Part shown: one piece after another, positions 33,935-47,850 of the stretch | How the letters are laid out: the number at the start of each line of letters is the position of its first letter | How positions within the stretch are numbered: position 1 is the stretch's first letter | Program-made: the position numbers and the translations under genes | Notes under the pieces: model-generated | Database searches by the model: none | What the model was told of the DNA's origin: nothing | Seen by the model: the letters and a program-made list of their open reading frames with translations, nothing else | Origin: Echinostoma caproni | Taxonomy: Eukaryota > Platyhelminthes > Trematoda > Plagiorchiida > Echinostomatidae | Length of the DNA: 64,000 nt | NCBI GenBank assembly: GCA_900618425.1 | Contig: UZAN01039713.1 | Span: 32,399 to 96,398 of the forward strand | Direction of reading: 5' to 3'

Positions 33935-36585
33935 GAATGTGTTTAAAGGTGAAGTATGAAGGATGGCCAGTTCCAATGAATCAATAACAATTATCCCACA
34001 ACATCCCTCACAAGAAACTGGTAATTCAGCGCGAATTAAAAAAATGCGTTTAAAAGGGCCTGGATTTTGACAGCAAAGCATTTTGTCATTGGCAGCGGAG
34101 AGTACCCGCCTTTCCTTATTTGTTCGTTGCAGTGTGGGCGTATTGCCTTGGTTTCTCGTGTGAGCCGCAAACAGGAAGCTTCAAACAAATCAGCCAGATA
34201 TGCAAACTTCTGAAAAATCGTTTGGTTACTGTCTGACCTCTGATAATGCTTGGTGGTTGTGAGATCCAATCCTAATTAAAACTATTGCAAAGGTTATGTA
34301 GAGAAAGGATGATATTTCATGAAGATCGGGACTGGAGGATTGTATGCAAAGTCTTCTTCCAATTTCGGTGGAGAACTCCTTCCGCTCAGTTCGGGTATTT
34401 CATATTAAACCATCATGGAGCAGTAATAAGTGCAAGCATTCCCAACAAATACTAAAGTATTACCTTAGACAAACGCATAATTTTATCTTATCAGGCAGAT
34501 AACATATCGTGATGTACAATCCAGTTAAAAACTGGATACAAAATCAATTATGTTTTATCAATTTATACTTTCAAAATAAAATGGTTTTGGGAAGAACAGA
34601 AATTGCCATGCAATATTATAAGTGTGGATTCGACCTTTTTGTACAAATTCATCTTTGAGCTAAAACAGAGAATGAATTTCATAATTGGGTTATGGAATGT
34701 ATTTTAGCAGAATTTTATTTTTTCGCTCGCAGACATTTGTGTATTAGCCAGCAAGGGGATGCTACTTTGTTGTGTTATAAACAGTGGTCACATGGAACAA
34801 ACATTTTGTCACCCACGCATAAGAAACAAACCACAATGATATAAAATATACGGTGAAGAGTGATACTCAAAGACTGACGAATCATAAAAATGATGACCTT
34901 TTGCATTGGGTTTGCTGTTCCGATATTCACCATCTTGAGGAAGATATACATCGGAGCTTACTAGCATTTCTTTCTTTCTGAGACCAAAGGTGATATTCGC
35001 CGTTGCCTGTCCATTTATTCAATCGTCGATGTTACTCAGGATTTTGATGGTGCTGAGTTAGAATAACTAGGAGAAATTTAGCATCTGCATACATTGTTTC
35101 GTAGTATAAAGCTGTATATTGTACAGACAGAATGCTATAGCTCCTGGTGTGGCTGGCATCCAATACCGCTTGTTACTTGAATTTCAACCATGATGTACAA
35201 GGGCTAGAAAGTCTCCAGCACTGCAGAGAAATGCGTAGTAATTTTGCCTGAATTGTAGTCTTCTTCACATGTTAAAATTGCATAGAAGCCGTTTGTTTAC
35301 TATGCATTCTGGGTGAACCTTTCATGCAAACATCACTAAATCAATCCGGAGAACGTCTTTCTTTAAATACACGTTTCAAACCATGCTATGCCTTATCCCG
35401 AATAACCTGGACAAACAACTGTGTGATCTTTGTAAATCTCACATCTGGTCTCCAGGTGAAGTCGATTCTAATAGTCTGTAATGTACACCTTTTTCTTTCT
35501 CCAAAAATGCTTTCCTTTATCAGTAATATCTAATGAGATTCACTGAGATGAATCAGACTCAATGAGCTCGAGTTTGTTTGTCAATCTGTTCCGTTTGACA
35601 TCTAGATGAGATGTCTTAAATTATCACAAAAGCGGATTAGGAGTCATATTCTCAGTTCTCGGTCACATAAACCCCATATCTTTATCTAAAAAGCGCAAAT
35701 GTTCTGTGCTGTGTGTTTGTCTACAGGGTTCACAACTTCCGCTTCCACTTTTGTACACATTAGTACACAACTTTACGAAGAAACCATAACGTGTGCAGCA
35801 GTGTGCAATACTTAGATGCTCAAGGATTTGTACAGACTGTTTCTCAATTGAATTGATATTACGTCTTCAACCAAACATGCTCAAAGTAAAAACATCACTG
35901 AGTTCCTACATCAATTCCATCGGGATATATGTTCTTGGGGGAGGTTTGTAAATGAAAAAATGCTGTTTATCCTTTTTATAAAGCATTGAAAACAAACGTG
36001 AAATGTCCAGTTGCATTTGCCCTTTCATTCTGGTAACCGTTTAAGTCTTCATGCTGTTCGGTCTCCACGAATTTTCGCAGATTCAATAAAGATGGTTCCG
36101 TTTAGAGGAAATTGAAGTGACAGTCTGGATACTTTTAGAAGCTAAAACAGAACAATCTCCATTCATGAATTTTTCATGCGTTTGACAATACGACTTCTGG
36201 GAACATTATGAGAACAGCTGTAATGAAAGACCGATTGTTCTTTTTTGGTACTAGGGGACGTGATGTGATTAGTTACTTTCGTGTAAACTCACTACAGACA
36301 ACTAGTCACATACAGTCAACTAGTTGAATTTACCAGAATTTGACAAAATGCCTGAAAAAATTGATAGGATCACAACAAGTATATGCTCTATTCATCTTGT
36401 TAGATAGTCTCCCAAGTATTTTAACCCCGATTGTAGAGTTATTTGAATCAAACAAAACCTTAGTAATTGTTTGTTTTATTTCATTTTCCACTCCTTTTAT
36501 TATATACTAAATAGTACAATTTTAAGGAGGAGGAACGCGACTCAAAGTGCTACCAGACAACGCAGAAAGCAGAGAGTCAGTGGTG
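33935..36585. other. Tract without a supportable gene
   Basis: No conserved protein, repeat family or convincing exon was seen on either strand. Confidence 0.45.
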
Positions 36586-36655
36586 GTGGTAGTTGTGGTA
36601 AGAATCGAACCCCAGGTCTTACTCGGTGACAATGTGGTGACGTCAACATCAAATC
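36586..36655 (-). repeat. tRNA-like SINE fragment
   Basis: On the minus strand a B-box-like GGGGTTCGATTC (36613-36602) is preceded by TTGACGTCACCACATTGTC and followed by TTACCACAACTACCACCACC. Its layout parallels the fragment at 29640-29700, supporting a shared family. Confidence 0.4.
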
Positions 36656-37959
36656 ATCACCGTTCAGATGAGATTTGCATGTGGTAAATTACTGGATACA
36701 TAAAAACAACCTGTCACTGTGACTTATGTCCATTCTTAACTGCCGAAATATGAAAAGTATGAATTGATCCAAGGAACTGCCCACTATGAAACGAAAACAA
36801 CTCAAGTGTTTCTAAATCAGACAGAAAAGCTTTGTATTTTATGGGGCAATTTATAATCATGATACGCTGTCTAAAATATTTCGATTCCAGAGAGATTTCG
36901 TGATTCTTATAGAACAAAGAGGAATTGTTTAGACAGTAATAGCAGATGCTTCAATGAGCTATCGAAAGATGTTCAAACGTATGCGGCAGTTGAACAATAA
37001 CAGAGTGAAGAGTCACGTGCTGTTTTTTTCCAGACGTTTTGCTGAAAAGAAAATATCAAAAAGTTACTCCTCTGTGCAAATCCTCAAGAGATACTGATAG
37101 GATAACTTGCTGAAATCTGAGAATAATTAATAGACAAATTTTAAATGAGAGAATCAGAAAAATTGAAATATCTTTGTTTAAGGACAGTCATTTGCGAATC
37201 AGCCAGGCATATGTGAGCAAATTAAATTTCAATCGAACGAAACGACCATTGCCTGAGAGGGTTCAACAGCATACAGCTCCGTTCTAAGCATGTTAACCAC
37301 TTTTTGTTTTGTATATAAAAAAATGTTGGTTTCTAAATCGGTTCAGGGGTATAAGCTTCCGCACCTGTAGTTCAACTGCATTACACCGGTTCGTTGCCGG
37401 GTATTAGGTTTTTGTGAAAAATAATTGATGAGATCCCATCTGGGTTGTTATAATTATCTAGACAAAACGCGTGATTTAACTATTAACGCATTCGGCTTGC
37501 GTCCGAAAAGTTTAGAAACATGTTACTTGCTTAGGTGTTTGATATAAGGGAAAATATAGATTATCCCCTTTTCATCTATCTTACATTCTCATTCGCTTCT
37601 TGAAGCCAATCATCCAGAAGTCAGTTTGATGATCTGAATGAATGTTCTAGTGAGAACTGCATCACCTGATTCCGAAAAGAAAAAATATTTGCCAAAGCGG
37701 GCTGGTTAATACTTCCACATAAGGCAGAATTGCAAACCACTTAAACAGGTCAAATAACTGTAAATTGGGCTTATCTGTGCCGACTCTTGCAGACATAATA
37801 TACTTCATAACATGGCTTTACCGGACGACCATTGCCTATGGCAACCATTGGACTAGAGGTTTCAACAGATAGTCAGTTTTGTGACAGCAAATGAGCTTTA
37901 GACTCGATAAAGTTATCAGTTTTCAACAACGTTCACACAAAATTTGGATTTTTCCTTAG

Positions 37960-37988
37960 GACAGAGCTAAGCTGAACATGGTCTTGAG
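37960..37988 (+). CDS. Candidate 29-nt micro-exon
   Basis: A strong acceptor (TTTGGATTTTTCCTTAG) and donor (CTTGAG|GTGAGC) flank 29 nt. Only phase 0 is open: nine codons, DRAKLNMVL, with two bases carried out. This fits 29476-29522 upstream and 41101-41200 downstream. Coding evidence from such a short island is small. Confidence 0.25.
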
Positions 37989-38599
37989 GTGAGCAAAATG
38001 CCAAGGGGATCAGTTGGTCTACGAATTGTAGTGTGGCAGGTAGTGTCATACTTGAAATTACGACAAATATCTGATAATAGAATACCTCAAGTGACACTCA
38101 TTTTGTAGTCAAAAGACCTCCTCTTCTTGAACGCGCAGGGGTTTACGAACGTATGTCCTGAATGAATGAATGACAGCCTACATGTCTCATAATATCGTCC
38201 TCAGTTTTATGTATCCCAAGCATGATGAATACGGAAGTATAAAAGTTAATAAAATCTGTCAACGTTGTTTATTCCTGGATATAGCTTATGAATGGAAGAT
38301 ATATAATAGTCTTAAAATTTTAATCAAAAAGAATCTCCAATAAACCACGGAGTTTGAATTGATCAGATGTAACATTAGTTGATATTGTGAGACACAACAG
38401 GTCATTCATTAGGGGAAAACAAGCACACACTGATACAGTGATTACAATGTTCCATTGATAACTAAAGAGGAAAACATGCCACAAATTTGACGGAACATTA
38501 TTGATGTTTATACGTCATTGGTCAGTAAAGGTGCCAATGCTAGCGGTTGAAACATAATTTTGTCTTCAATCCCATGGCAGGAGATTGTATTTCGGTTTT

Positions 38600-41100
38600 T
38601 AGTTATTTGGATACAGTTTCTTTCCTCCTCAAAAATGCTTTCTTGCAACCTGAAAGATGTTTGAAAATGTGCCGAAACCCCCAGCATTCAGGAAAACTGA
38701 TCAATCATACATAATCACATTTATTTAAGGTTAACATTTATCCATGACTTATTTCTAATAGCAAATAAACATTGGTTGACGATTTCCTTGAGACCTGGAG
38801 TTGTTGGGCACCTACATTCATTACTAAATGTTTTATTTGCCTAATACTGACGGTAATTGTGGAATGATCAAATTCTTTTCCAAAAAAAAATAATTTCACA
38901 CGTTTCGTTTTTTTGAAGCTGTCAGTGTGTTCCACCAAACATAAATTAACCATTCTAGTTTTACCATGTTTTCGTGAATGTAAAATACCTTTGTGGTGTA
39001 TTTACAACGATTGAAAAAGGATTTCAGAATGCAATAACCCATTAACGTGCGCCTCCTAATTTTGGATGAGGCTTGTTTTAACTTAAGTGGTACCAACGAT
39101 CACACTAAACCCAGACATCATATACAATATGTCAACGTGTCACATTTCTAGTTCAGTTTCATGATGTATGATTGCATAAATGTTTAGCTTATTGCTCAGC
39201 TCCACAAACATAACATATGCCTGAGTTAATTATAAGAGGCATTTTAACTCCAAGCAGAGTTACAAGAATTGGAAAGACCTCACAGTGGCAGAGAAGAAAC
39301 CAAAATATTTCCTTGGTTTAATCGATTCATTTTACGAAAGTAAATGTCAAGAGAAACCCAAAATAGTATTATAACTTCTTGAAATTTCCATATCAAGTTT
39401 ACATATTAAAAAGGCACCCTAGCTGTGTACTAGTAGGGTTACGTTCGCTTCGAACTTTGCTCAACCTCCTGTCACTGTCTAGGTGCACTCTGGTTTGACT
39501 TTATCGGAACTCGCGTTTTTAGGTGAATGTATTCGTTGTTATATGAATACAGAACAACGCGTTTTGAATTACTGTGCTTACTTAAAATAAGTATTCTTTA
39601 AAATACAGTACATACATTATCATATAATTCATCTTTTAACTTATCTCTTTCGTCTGCTTATCCTGCAGGTATTATATGGACAGGATATAATTATTTTTGA
39701 TTTTTCCTCCAATATCTTCGGTACAGTTTACAATGTAATCTAAGCTAATTCATTTATGTTTGTGTAACTAAGTCCCAATCTGCATTCATTCTAATAATTG
39801 TTGAATCAGCATTCAAATCCCCAAAGAAACATTTATAACCAACGTCTAAATTCACTCAACACAAGCATGTTCTGGAAGAAAGATACATTTAAATTATGAA
39901 GCGATCGAAGCCTTGTTGGAATCTGAGTCCAACTTTATAAATATTGCCACATAGCTCGTTTGATAAAACGTGTGCTGTTTAACAGCGTATATAGCGCCAA
40001 TGCTTGGGTTGAAATTTCACCGATGGTGCTGATTTTTTATTGCAATCCATGGATTACACAAGTTGCTTTCTTTAAACTGCCAAACCACACAATTTGAAAA
40101 CGGCATGTATTCATTTATGAATATAATCATTCAATAATACAAATATAACTGTAGTGAAAAATTGATAACTGACATTATCATTCCACATCCCAATTACGAT
40201 GAGATAAGAATATTGCAGTGATTGTTGGGTATGTTTTTGTGTTAAAGTGGACCGTCCAAGTTTGTTCTGCCTATCAAGTCAATAAAGCTACTGGGCCATT
40301 CAGTATTATTCCGTATGCGATACTTAAAATATTATATCTCTTTCTTTTCGGGTCATGACAACCTTCAAACGGGGACGCTTTTATTCGGAGTAGGGTTAAA
40401 TTTGAATACCGTACACCTCTGAAATACACAACAAGATTTCATCTCATCTGATAGAGTGGAGTCCTTGGGGTCTTGTGTGAATAACCCTAAGTAACGTTTG
40501 GCTTTTAGTGATCTGTTTTACGATCCGTAGAGAAGAAAAACAATTTTACGTTCCTAAACCAGATCGGGTGAAACTGTTCTATTCGGTTGGGTAACTGTGA
40601 GTGAGTTTAAACAAAACCTTCAATATTCGCACTGTGATAATGAAGAAGTGCAATAAATGACGACGTATTACAATTGAATTGCCTAACACCTATTAAACAA
40701 ATATAGTCGGTACGGCACCACAAGAACAATTATCATATTAGATAAGTGACTACCACTTGAAGCAAATGGGCTTTGTGTCTGCTGTCCAGATCTGTCTGAT
40801 GTTATCAATAATCATAAACTGAATATTTAAATTATTCCTCATTGTACATATCATTCTCAAATCTAAGAGGAAAACAACGAACAGTAAACTTGTTCCTGAT
40901 ATTCTGCGTCCTGCGTTCTTTTAAAATTCAATTGTTGAAACAGGTTGTTACATTCGCACAACAGAGGACCTGATAGAACTTTGTTTATTGAATTCGGATC
41001 AGTCGATATTTTTTCATTTGAAAGCGCCACTCTACATGAGTGAACGCTTCAGTTTCTCACGAAATCCTAAAGGTTGATCTTTATACAACTCACAATTCAG
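38600..41100. other. Tract without a supportable gene
   Basis: A degenerate tRNA-like pattern (GTCTTCAATCCC) occurs just before this tract at 38562, and a GGGTTGAAATTTC near 40008. Neither has a convincing A box. Otherwise nothing was recognised. Confidence 0.4.
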
Positions 41101-41200
41101 CTTTCAGTATGCGCAGATTTCAAAAACACAAATCAACATGCGTTTTTCGTCAAATCGAAAACTTGGTAAATTTACACGGTTCAAGCAAAATGGGAATCAG
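41101..41200 (+). CDS. Candidate 100-nt exon
   Basis: The acceptor CTTTATACAACTCACAATTCAG and donor GGGAATCAG|GTAAGG flank 100 nt. In the frame taking in two bases it gives 33 codons: FQYAQISKTQINMRF, then a basic stretch (SSNRKLGKFTRFKQ) ending NGNQ, leaving in phase 0. A second frame is also open. The phases suit 37960-37988 and 50763-50799. The basic central part could contact nucleic acid or membrane, but that is a guess. An alternative acceptor six bases on would give a phase-0 exon of 93 nt. Confidence 0.35.
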
Positions 41201-44200
41201 GTAAGGTTGGATACAACAACTAATGCGCATTTACTGATAGGATCCATAAGTTGTTTGAACTGCGTTCTGATACCGGATTGAAAAATAAATATGAAAAGTC
41301 GTGATATGGACTGTAAGTCTTACCATAATTTCTGATGTCTTCGGATTTTGACATCGATACACTTGGTGAAACCTGCGCAATAAACATACACAGCAAAATT
41401 TTATGCAGTTTGAAACCTGAGGAAATAAGGAGACGTCAGAACTAAGCGTGGCTAACAAACGTTATTCTCCAAATTGATAATAAGCAGCGTCCATAAAAAT
41501 ACTTGTATTCATTAGTGAAATGATCATAGTAAACTATCGTCTAAAAGCTTAGAATTGTGAAAGTAATTAAAAAATCATTCTTGAACGCGGATGGGATTTT
41601 GTGGACACTTTTATTAAGAACATGGAAGATGCAGGATGGGTTGTAACAGAAAACGAAGCATTTTAGTGGCCGATAAGTATTAATGTGAGGCTCACTAAGT
41701 TCATCAAATCTGTGATGAACAAAAAACATACAAAAAATCAGTATTCAATCTAGTAAACCGCACGTAAATGTTTTGGGAAAGAGAAAGAAACCTCGTGGGT
41801 TTTCTGGGGATAATTTCGTCTTGGGACCGGATGTGGAATTCGGTTTTCCATGACACAGTTAGCGCGCAAATTGCAATTATAACAAATGTGAATTTTGCAA
41901 ATACACCTCGATAGTGACAGTTATCAAAAATGTACCTCATCAACGCGACAAATTTCACTGTATCCAATTCGATACATACGGGAGGTTAAAAAGTACTGAG
42001 AATTTACTTTTCCTACAACTCATTAAGCGGAATATATAGATTTGCTTCATTTGACAAGTGAACTCAAATACCTTGGAAAAATAGGTCGACAGATCAGGTT
42101 TCTCCGTCCATTGCATTGATTCTTTACCACTAGTGAGAATAAATGAGTGAGGCGAACTCAATTTTTTGGGGTGAATCAATATGGACTCTCTTCTGCTAGG
42201 CGTTTAATAACGGCTTCCAATCCGATTAAGTCTGCTTTAGTCTAATTTGATACATCATTTATCAAAAAGGGATTGAAAAACGTTGCGGATAATCCGCTCG
42301 GCTCATTCTATTTANNNNNTCTAATTCAACTACCGTGTTAGGTCGGTTATCTAAGTCACGGTTTGTCTCTGTGGTAAATGTTCTGCTAATTAGGCAATAA
42401 TTTGGGTTTATTTTGACATCGAAGCACTTTGGCAAGTCAGGAACTGAGTCCTTGGATTTATGCACCTCTAGAAGCCATTGCCTTTCCACTTCAAACGTAT
42501 TCCAGATACTCTTGAATGTGCAATCTGTTTACGGCCCAGTTACAATACACAGCGATCATACATCGAGCCGCACACATAAAGGTGAACCTTTTGAGGTCAA
42601 TATCCATGTCTCTTAAAATGTATTTTGGTTCCTTCAGGATGAGAAATGTTATGTGAGTAGTTTCTAACAGCATTATATTTCAAAGTATTTAGGCCGGGAA
42701 ATGTTTATTAATGGTCGTATTTACTTCGCACCAACGGAAAGAATGTTAAATCAATGCAAATGCTTGTATTGACGAGAAAAGCACCCCAATAGAGCGGCAA
42801 TCATTTCTTAGAAGGAATGAAGTTTCATGCAGTTTTACCTAACATATTTTTCAACTTCGAGCTGTAAATTTTGATCCAATGCACAACTTCTGTGCAACTT
42901 CAAACAAGAGAACTAAGAGCAATGCAGTGGACGATACATTTCGGAAGAATTGCTCTTCATTCATAGCTGTCGGTACACACGAATGATAATGGAAACTGAA
43001 ATGTATTTTTCAAACTGGGAGTCAAGTTGCTTGAGGTCAATCAATATCTATATACACAACGAAGCTCACTAATGAATAACTGAACGAAGTGGTTGGTGAG
43101 TAAGCTATAGATGCGTACCAATTGTTAGCTGCCTAGAGATAAACGAGTAAAGCAGAACGTAGACTCAAGATAGTTATATCGCGAGTTCCTTTGACGAGTG
43201 TGAATCGGCATCCCACTCTCAGAATGTGGTGGCATTATTGAAAAAAATTGAAGCAGACGTATTAAGTGTTCCGTATCATTCTTCATCGAATCTGACAAGC
43301 AATAAATCAAGCGGTAAGTGTTTTCAATAAATAATTGTACATGAAACTCCACAGCCAACATGAATAACAGTTATTTTGTCAGTGGTTTGATAGAATAACC
43401 AAAGATAGATAAGAAACGTATAATCTGTGTGTGGATAACCGATTCCGTGAATAACCGAATTCCCGTAGGGCGTTCAGAGTGAGGTCATTCGGTTATCGCG
43501 TTGAAACCAGTCGTCGCTATTCAAATTTAAATTCCGTATTATATATGAAACCGGAAAATTGGGAAAAAACATCAAGAGATAAATTATTGTACAACAACAA
43601 TACCTTTGAGCTTGTGTCAATATCTCTATTCCCAACAACCCAATATTAACATGTAATGACATTCACACTATCTCTCCTTGGCTCACGTTTGATCTAGAAC
43701 ACTGAGAAGCGTTTGAACAATTATTCAATCCGTGATTTTGATACGTAAAACATCTTTGGTCAGTAAATTAAAGACCCCTCTCTTTATCATAATGTTTTAT
43801 GGTATTGATTAAAGACCTAGCATTTATCGATTTATTCTACGACGCATTTGTAAAGAGTTTGGGTTCAATTTTGTAACTATAGCATCACACGTGTGCACTA
43901 TGATCACCACTCACGTTTACAATGCTTGCAGATCATATTAACATAAGTCGGCTTCTTCGCGGAATGAGAGCGCGACAGCCGTAGCAACCACATTGCTAAC
44001 TCTCAAGTGAGCATCACTATTCCAAATACATCCGTATACATTAGGAAATTTTTCCCTTTTGTGCGAGTCACGCCCTGTGCGGTGTCTTGGGGTTCGTTTC
44101 ACGCAGTTCGACCTGAATACAACTGTAAACGTCAATGTGAAAAGAAAATCGATTATACAACCAAGAATGTATTACCAAGTGTTCAGACGGACTCACACCT

Positions 44201-46310
44201 GAGATTGTGCATAATATCTTCGTGTCGTTTTGTCAACATTTATGCAAACGCTTGTTTAAAGCATTTTTTGTTTGGATTTTACAAATCGCATTTCCTGAGT
44301 GAAATAACATGCCAAAGTGCTGACAAACTATGAAGGATTAACCAAGAACTAACAGCAGAATTGACCAGTTGCGGGTGGAGTGGCAGATTTCCTCAAATTG
44401 GTGAGTTTTCGGACCTCACCAAACTGGAGGTACGCGGAAGTTTGGAATCCGTCAATCACCGAGTCGAACTTAGTATTCTCATAGTTGGAACGAGCAGTCA
44501 AATGCATTTCGTTCATCATTCCGCAGTTTCATTCAGCACAAAGTGCACTTTAATCATGGTGGAATAAATTATCACTGATGAAGAGAAAGTCACCACTAAA
44601 ACAGAAAATTATTCGGCGAAGTAGCAAGTGCCTTTGGGAAATGGAATAATATAAACTTTTGGCGTCCGGCTAGAAAACTTGAGAGCTTCATAGATGTGAT
44701 AGAGAATAAAGTTGAAGAATAGAGTGAGAGAAGTAAAATTGTGGTGTACTTTTCCCAATCAATAACCTTACATTTCATGAATAACAGTGGACTATTTTCC
44801 ATTTGGAAGACGTGGTCTGAGGAAACCTACATACCCCATTATTTCCAGTTTGGGTGTGAGTGTTTCACCTCCTTGAGTGTACACGCTCGGGTACACTGTG
44901 GGGCTACAGGCGTTTGAGGATTCGGGTCAGACAAGAGATTATGGTAATGATGACGCTGATGTGGAACTATTCTAACAACAACAATTTATATAAACTTACA
45001 CTGGAAATACAAACTGTGAGGATCCTCCAGCAACTTATTTTTAATAATAGTAAAGTAGTGAACCCAAACAACTTAAAAGACCATTGCAACCAATTCGTAA
45101 ATCAACTCTGAAAAATAGTTTCAAGGTGAGTAACATTCATCCAGGGGCATGTTTTGATCTTCACATTATGGTCTACATCTTGCAGTATAAATAAAAACTG
45201 AATACACAAAGTCGGTTTTGAATGGTCTGCATGGAGTTCCATCTAAGAAAACAAACTCGTGAAATAGAATTGATGTTGTTTTACATGGGCCAACTCTTTC
45301 AAATGCAGCAGAATTAACAAATATGGGGAAAACAAAAGGAGCATGTTGTTCATGCATGAAAGCAAAATGCGAGTCGCGTGATCCGCCTTGTCGCAAAACG
45401 TTGTACTCTTGCCTATCCATTGTTTCTATCGTATCACGTGGATTGCACAGCTGCTCTTATGCAGGTTTGGAGATCGCGGAATAATTATAATTTTTTGAAG
45501 TACTTTATTAGGACATGCGGCTTGCTTTTTGTTATTTTGTTTTCACATTATTAGGTTATACACAATCCTTCACACCAGTGATATTTGCTCTTAGTGAACA
45601 ACTTTGTTCATGAACCACCTGGTGCCTCAACAAACATCAATGCCGATCAACTAATTCTGAAGGCAGTATTTAATTCGACTTACTCTCCACGAAGAGCGTC
45701 TTGTACAGGCCAGGATTATTACTGATTTATTTTGTTCACGTGAGTCAACTACTGCTGGGCATTCATATTTCATGCTCGGAGGATATAGCTTTTAAAGGTT
45801 AATTTTTCCGTGTTGATTAAACCATTATAGCTGCTACCATTTTATTCTAGGGGCCCACACCGTACTATATAATTGCGATAAAGAAACGTGCAGCCAAAGC
45901 TTGTATAATGCCATGTATACATTCCAGCGAACGTTTCATGATGACAATCTTTATTGCAGACAATTGTCTTAGAACCTGCCTTAAATTATATTTATTATCT
46001 ATATATTATTCATGTAAACCATATGCCGCATTTTGCAGTTATCTGTTTTCAAAAACATAATGTATGCAAAGGATGGAATATCTTTGAATAAACAGGAAAT
46101 AATTAATATTAGCAACTATTATAATAAAATTATTCTGGCCATACATCAAAACTTGTCTGGTGTTGCTCACTTTCAGAGCATGATGAAAGTGGTTATTTGA
46201 CACCTCCCGTACGGAAAAATATGCATTTTAAACTTCCGAGAATTTCGCCAAAGAGTTTCATATAAACCTAACACACTAGCACAGTGTTGACCAAGCTAGT
46301 TTTGAGTGAT
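41201..46310. other. Tract without a supportable gene
   Basis: Contains a 5-N gap (42315-42319). A minus-strand ATG with a good Kozak context (GAAACAATGG) opens 84 codons at 45420-45166, and a 70-nt exon-like island with the donor TTTCAAG|GTGAGTAAC ends at 45125. Neither has enough support to call. Confidence 0.4.
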
Positions 46311-46320
46311 CCATCCGCCG

Positions 46321-46400
46321 GTCTTCAGTGCGTCATGTGAAATACTTGCGAACTATTGATGGACCCGGGCAGACAGGTGTTCAACCAATTGGGCTATCGG
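46321..46400 (-). repeat. Degenerate tRNA-like SINE fragment
   Basis: On the minus strand an A-box-like TAGCCCAATTGGTTGAAC is followed about 20 nt later by GCCCGGGTCCATC, a decayed B-box region. It lacks a clean GGTTCGA core. Confidence 0.3.
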
Positions 46401-47380
46401 ATTTATTAGATTACCTTCTGCTCTTAAAAGCGATTTGTATCAGAGTCGAAATTATAATCTTGGAACATCAGGTAGATTGCAGACGTTTTTTCTATAGATA
46501 AACAGTCAAGTGACTGTTGGAAGATTCGATTCAATTTCGAAAGTGAACACATCGTGCATGAAGCGTGACATGAAAAGAATGAAAATGTAGTTACGTTGTG
46601 AATGTTTCCAACCGAGTTGAACGATAGTCCGTCTGAAAGTGACTTTTATCGAGAACTTTACGTCCGCCATTTCATGTTCCGGGACAGTGGGCTGATCAAA
46701 CCATTAGTCTGAAAAAGGCAGACGTGATTTATTTTTATAGAGATTAACAAACGCTTACATCAAACGAAACAGTTTTATTCGTTTTGATAGACCAACAAAG
46801 CTTAGCACAAAGGTTTGGAAAACTTCGAAAACTCAACACTTTAGGAAGCCCCACTTTTACCGATTAGGTTACATAGACCAAGTTATCTCTCACAAATGGA
46901 TAATTATAAACGTTCAGTTTTGGTTGTAGCTGAATATGTTGGTTCTTTCCATTCGAAAATGCTAATACGTATTTACTAGAGCATATGTTTGGTGTATCTC
47001 AATTCATATAATTGATTGTAAAAGGATTATTTTAGATAAAAACAGTGTTCGGTGTACTGGTGTTGTCTTCCTCGTGGAACATGTGCTTCGAAAATATTCG
47101 CATAAACGTTGGAGATTTACCAGTAATCGATTCAAAACTGTCTGAGTGACTTGGAAATTTCTCAATAAATAATAATCGCTACCACTGTCACCAGGGAGAA
47201 ATTTTAAATATGACTGTCTATTATGTAACAGTGGGCTATTATCCAGGAAAATGAAGTTTGTCTTTGTTAAATGGCATTTTGGTACTGTCATTCCTCTTCT
47301 GATAGCCTCAAATGTAGCAGAAAGACGACGCAATTTAGCAAGCATTTCAGGGGACACCTGCCAAATTGCGTTAAAATTGA

Positions 47381-47490
47381 CGGAAAGTCGTTTGGAGTCG
47401 AACTCTGTTGTGCCTCACTGGTTAGCGCCTACCGATCTCGCTGCAGTCATGGGTCCCGGGCCTGAATTGAGTACTCGGTGTATGGACGTT
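47381..47490 (+). repeat. Probable tRNA-derived SINE at the 3' end of element 2
   Basis: TGCCTCACTGGTTAGCGC (47411-47428) is a good A box, and CATGGGTCCCGGGCCTGAAT about 20 nt on resembles the B-box region GGGTTCGAAT with one step lost. It lies immediately past the last recognisable reverse transcriptase codons of element 2, on the opposite strand, and so probably inserted into that element. A coincidental match within LINE coding sequence cannot be excluded. Confidence 0.4.
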
Positions 47491-47499
47491 TATATGTGG

Positions 47500-47850
47500 C
47501 TAACGGACGTGGAAACAAAGCCGGCTCAAACGATCCAAAACAAGTTTAAGCAGTCGAACCTGCTCTACCGTAATGGGTGATGCACTGGAACAGTTTGCGG
47601 AGCAACTCAAATCTCTGCGAATGACTACTTCCAGATCCTTCTCAGATAGAGCATGAGGCAGAGATTCGTATCCGACAGTGTAGGAAAAACGACCACTGTA
47701 ACTTAGTGATACGACTTTACATTTGGTAGCGTTGAATTCCATGTCATTGGAGACAGACCGTATTTGGACTTCGTCAAGGCCGTCCGGGAGATCAAATGAA
47801 TCTTCTGGTTTTGTTATTGTCCTCCATATGATGGCGTCGTCAGCAGAGTT
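47500..47850 (-). pseudogene. C-terminal reverse transcriptase part of element 2
   Basis: An unbroken minus-strand frame of over 100 codons runs from SADDAIIWRTITKPEDSF through FNATKCKVVSLSYSGRF and LPHALSEKDLEVVIRRDL to the thumb region. The Ala-Asp-Asp catalytic pair and the later Phe-Asn-x-x-Lys-Cys-Lys box are the standard palm and thumb motifs of CR1 enzymes. The aromatic residue usually preceding Ala-Asp-Asp is Ser here. Upstream frames are shifted, so no protein can be made from it. Confidence 0.8.

Noticed and set aside
33620..34081. 153-codon minus-strand frame
   Set aside because: It runs through a tRNA-like SINE and has no domain, signal or splice context.
45056..45125. 70-nt island with the strong donor TTTCAAG|GTGAGTAAC
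   Set aside because: The upstream acceptor is weak, and its phase conflicts with the flanking exon candidates.
47004..47357. 117-codon minus-strand frame possibly continuing the tail of element 2
   Set aside because: Similarity to a CR1 C-terminus is too vague, and the SINE-like insertion lies between it and the last secure motif.
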